Shown here: piece after piece, positions 63,285 to 64,000 of the stretch
Layout of the letters: every line of letters starts with the position of its first letter
Numbering within the stretch: position 1 is the stretch's first letter
DNA from: Polyangiaceae bacterium
GTDB taxonomy: Bacteria; Myxococcota_A; Polyangia; Polyangiales; Polyangiaceae
Length of the DNA stretch: 64,000 nt
Direction: 5' to 3'
Assembly: GCA_041389725.1 (NCBI GenBank)
Contig: JAWKRG010000014.1
Span: 124,001 to 188,000, forward strand
Made by a program: the position numbers and the translations under genes
Notes under the pieces: generated by a model
Databases searched by the model: none
What the model saw: only the letters and a program-made list of their open reading frames with translations
What the model was told of the DNA's origin: nothing

Positions 63285-63400
63285 ACCGCAACGACGCCAA
63301 GAGCGCAGAGACTCGCCAAGGTTTGGTCTTCCGTGTGGCTGCATGGCAGCCACACGCCAAATCCCTTGGCGCCTCTTCGCGCTCCTGGCGCCTTGGCGGT
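63285..63400. repeat. Nested imperfect inverted repeat with perfect palindromic core
   Basis: Outer arms of about 37 bp (63285-63321 and 63364-63400) are imperfectly complementary, built on CGCCAAG-type words (ACCGC..., GAGCGC, GCCAAGG). Inside is a perfect 10-bp stem GTGTGGCTGC/GCAGCCACAC with loop ATG (63333-63355). The word content resembles dispersed CGCCAAGG-type intergenic repeats known from several bacteria. Confidence 0.6.
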
Positions 63401-63452
63401 TGAGGAAGGCTTCCTGTTGGAAGTCGCTCCACAGTTCGGACACAGAGGACGC

Positions 63453-63488
63453 AAAAACGCCGCGCGAGGTGACACCACGCGCGGCGTT
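63453..63488 (-). terminator. Rho-independent terminator of the outer-membrane protein gene
   Basis: On the minus strand AACGCCGCGCG, an 11-base loop and CGCGCGGCGTT form a perfect GC-rich stem, followed by TTT. It lies 18 bp after the stop of the gene at 63506. Confidence 0.85.
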
Positions 63489-63505
63489 GGGAGGCGTGGC
63501 CTCGG

Positions 63506-64000
63506 CTACTCGCTGACGCGGTAGTTCTGCGGGAAGTAGAAGTTGTAGCTGATGGTCAGCATCTGATTGAAGCGGAACTGCTGATCATCGGCGTTGATGC
63601 GGTTGTCGGGGAACTCCGCGTCCTTGCCGCCACCTTTGGTGTCGAAGCCACCGGTGTTCCACGCGAAGGGAAGGCCACGCCATTCGAAGCCGATGGCGTT
63701 CCACTTGTTCACGTAGAAGGTGAAACCCAGACCGAAGGTAGGAGCGATCGCGACGCGACTTTCTTTGTCGAAGGCCGCCGGCGTGTCGCAGTCGACGCCC
63801 GATGCCGGGTCGCACTCCTTGCGCTCGCTGACGCCCACGAAGGCCGGTCCCGCGAAGAAGTACAGGTCCGTGTCCAAGTAGATGCTCTGGAACAGGGCGA
63901 GCTTGCCGCGGAAGGGCACTGCCGTCAGCTGAGGCGTGACCATCCAGTCGAAGCCACCGATCTGCTTCTTGAAGTCTGGCCCTTGGTTCACGGCCGTCAG
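63506..64000 (-). CDS. Outer-membrane beta-barrel protein, C-terminal part (cut by window end)
   Basis: About 165 residues are visible; the frame is open to base 64000, so the N-terminus is missing. Alternating hydrophobic strands with aromatic girdles (LTAVPFRGKLALFQSIYLDT, YFFAGPAFVGVS, AIAPTFGLGFTFYVNKW, MLTISYNFYFP) fit an OmpA/OmpW-sized barrel. A loop carries CDPASGVDC, a likely disulfide. Similar outer-membrane beta-barrel domain proteins are frequent in myxobacteria. Followed by a strong terminator. Confidence 0.7.
   Translation of the reverse strand: MTAVNQGPDFKKQIGGFDWMVTPQLTAVPFRGKLALFQSIYLDTDLYFFAGPAFVGVSERKECDPASGVDCDTPAAFDKESRVAIAPTFGLGFTFYVNKWNAIGFEWRGLPFAWNTGGFDTKGGGKDAEFPDNRINADDQQFRFNQMLTISYNFYFPQNYRVSE

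Overview
This is a 64 kb, GC-rich chromosomal window from a predatory or soil-type myxobacterium (phylum Myxococcota, probably Polyangia). The pointers are a MYXO-CTERM-like tail on a subtilase, an MXAN_5187-like C-terminal domain on a membrane sensor, many lipoproteins with Gly-rich (GGTGG) or Cys-rich low-complexity stretches, a Pkn2-type serine/threonine kinase, and strong G/C preference at third codon positions. The window falls into two very different halves separated by a tRNA-Gly at about 31.73-31.80 kb.

Left half (1-31.7 kb): an accessory island. A tyrosine recombinase (30249-31688) ends about 40 bp from the 3' end of tRNA-Gly(GCC), the usual geometry of an island integrated in a tRNA gene; the far end was not found and probably lies left of base 1. 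The first 5.3 kb is an IS graveyard (IS66, IS3 and IS21 remnants, mostly frameshifted). Next come an orphan OmpR-type response regulator with a three-fold direct repeat behind it, a secreted trypsin-like protease and a Cys-rich lipoprotein, then a full-length IS66 copy (8068-10555, broken tnpC) and an IS21 copy (11391-13862). The IS21 sits inside a Gly/Cys-rich lipoprotein gene with an 8-bp target duplication, and the host ORF can be rebuilt in frame.

The defence block follows. On the minus strand is a Gabija-like operon: DUF2188 protein, DUF4145 zinc-ribbon protein, GajA-like OLD nuclease, GajB-like UvrD helicase (split by one frameshift). On the plus strand is a five-gene operon (20981-27893): MerR/excisionase-type HTH, GHKL ATPase fused to a PD-(D/E)XK nuclease-like domain, stand-alone PD-(D/E)XK nuclease, second OLD nuclease, second UvrD helicase. 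This is the best candidate in the window for an undescribed system: a Gabija-like core joined by tight translational coupling to a GHKL-ATPase/nuclease pair. An unknown HTH protein with a 64-aa partner lies between the two operons. A third, 5'-truncated IS66 copy follows the block, so the defence block is flanked by direct IS66 repeats of about 0.55 kb.

Right half (31.8-64 kb): conserved chromosomal background with intact long genes. It includes an aminotransferase, an FHA/AAA regulator with degenerate sigma-54 contact and Walker B motifs, a CBS protein, and a tight four-gene membrane operon (vWA protein, Tub_2-type tubulin-like protein, second GTPase-like membrane protein, membrane-anchored DUF1998/helicase-like protein; 36719-47708). 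It also holds a subtilase, an EEP hydrolase, a Ser/Thr kinase, a CAP-domain lipoprotein, ribosome recycling factor (frr), a PP2C phosphatase, a trans-sulfuration PLP enzyme, tRNA-His(GTG), a histone-deacetylase-family enzyme, an MXAN_5187-like sensor, a HEAT-repeat protein and a truncated outer-membrane protein. No CRISPR array or rRNA was seen. Family assignments come from motif recognition by eye; no database search was run.
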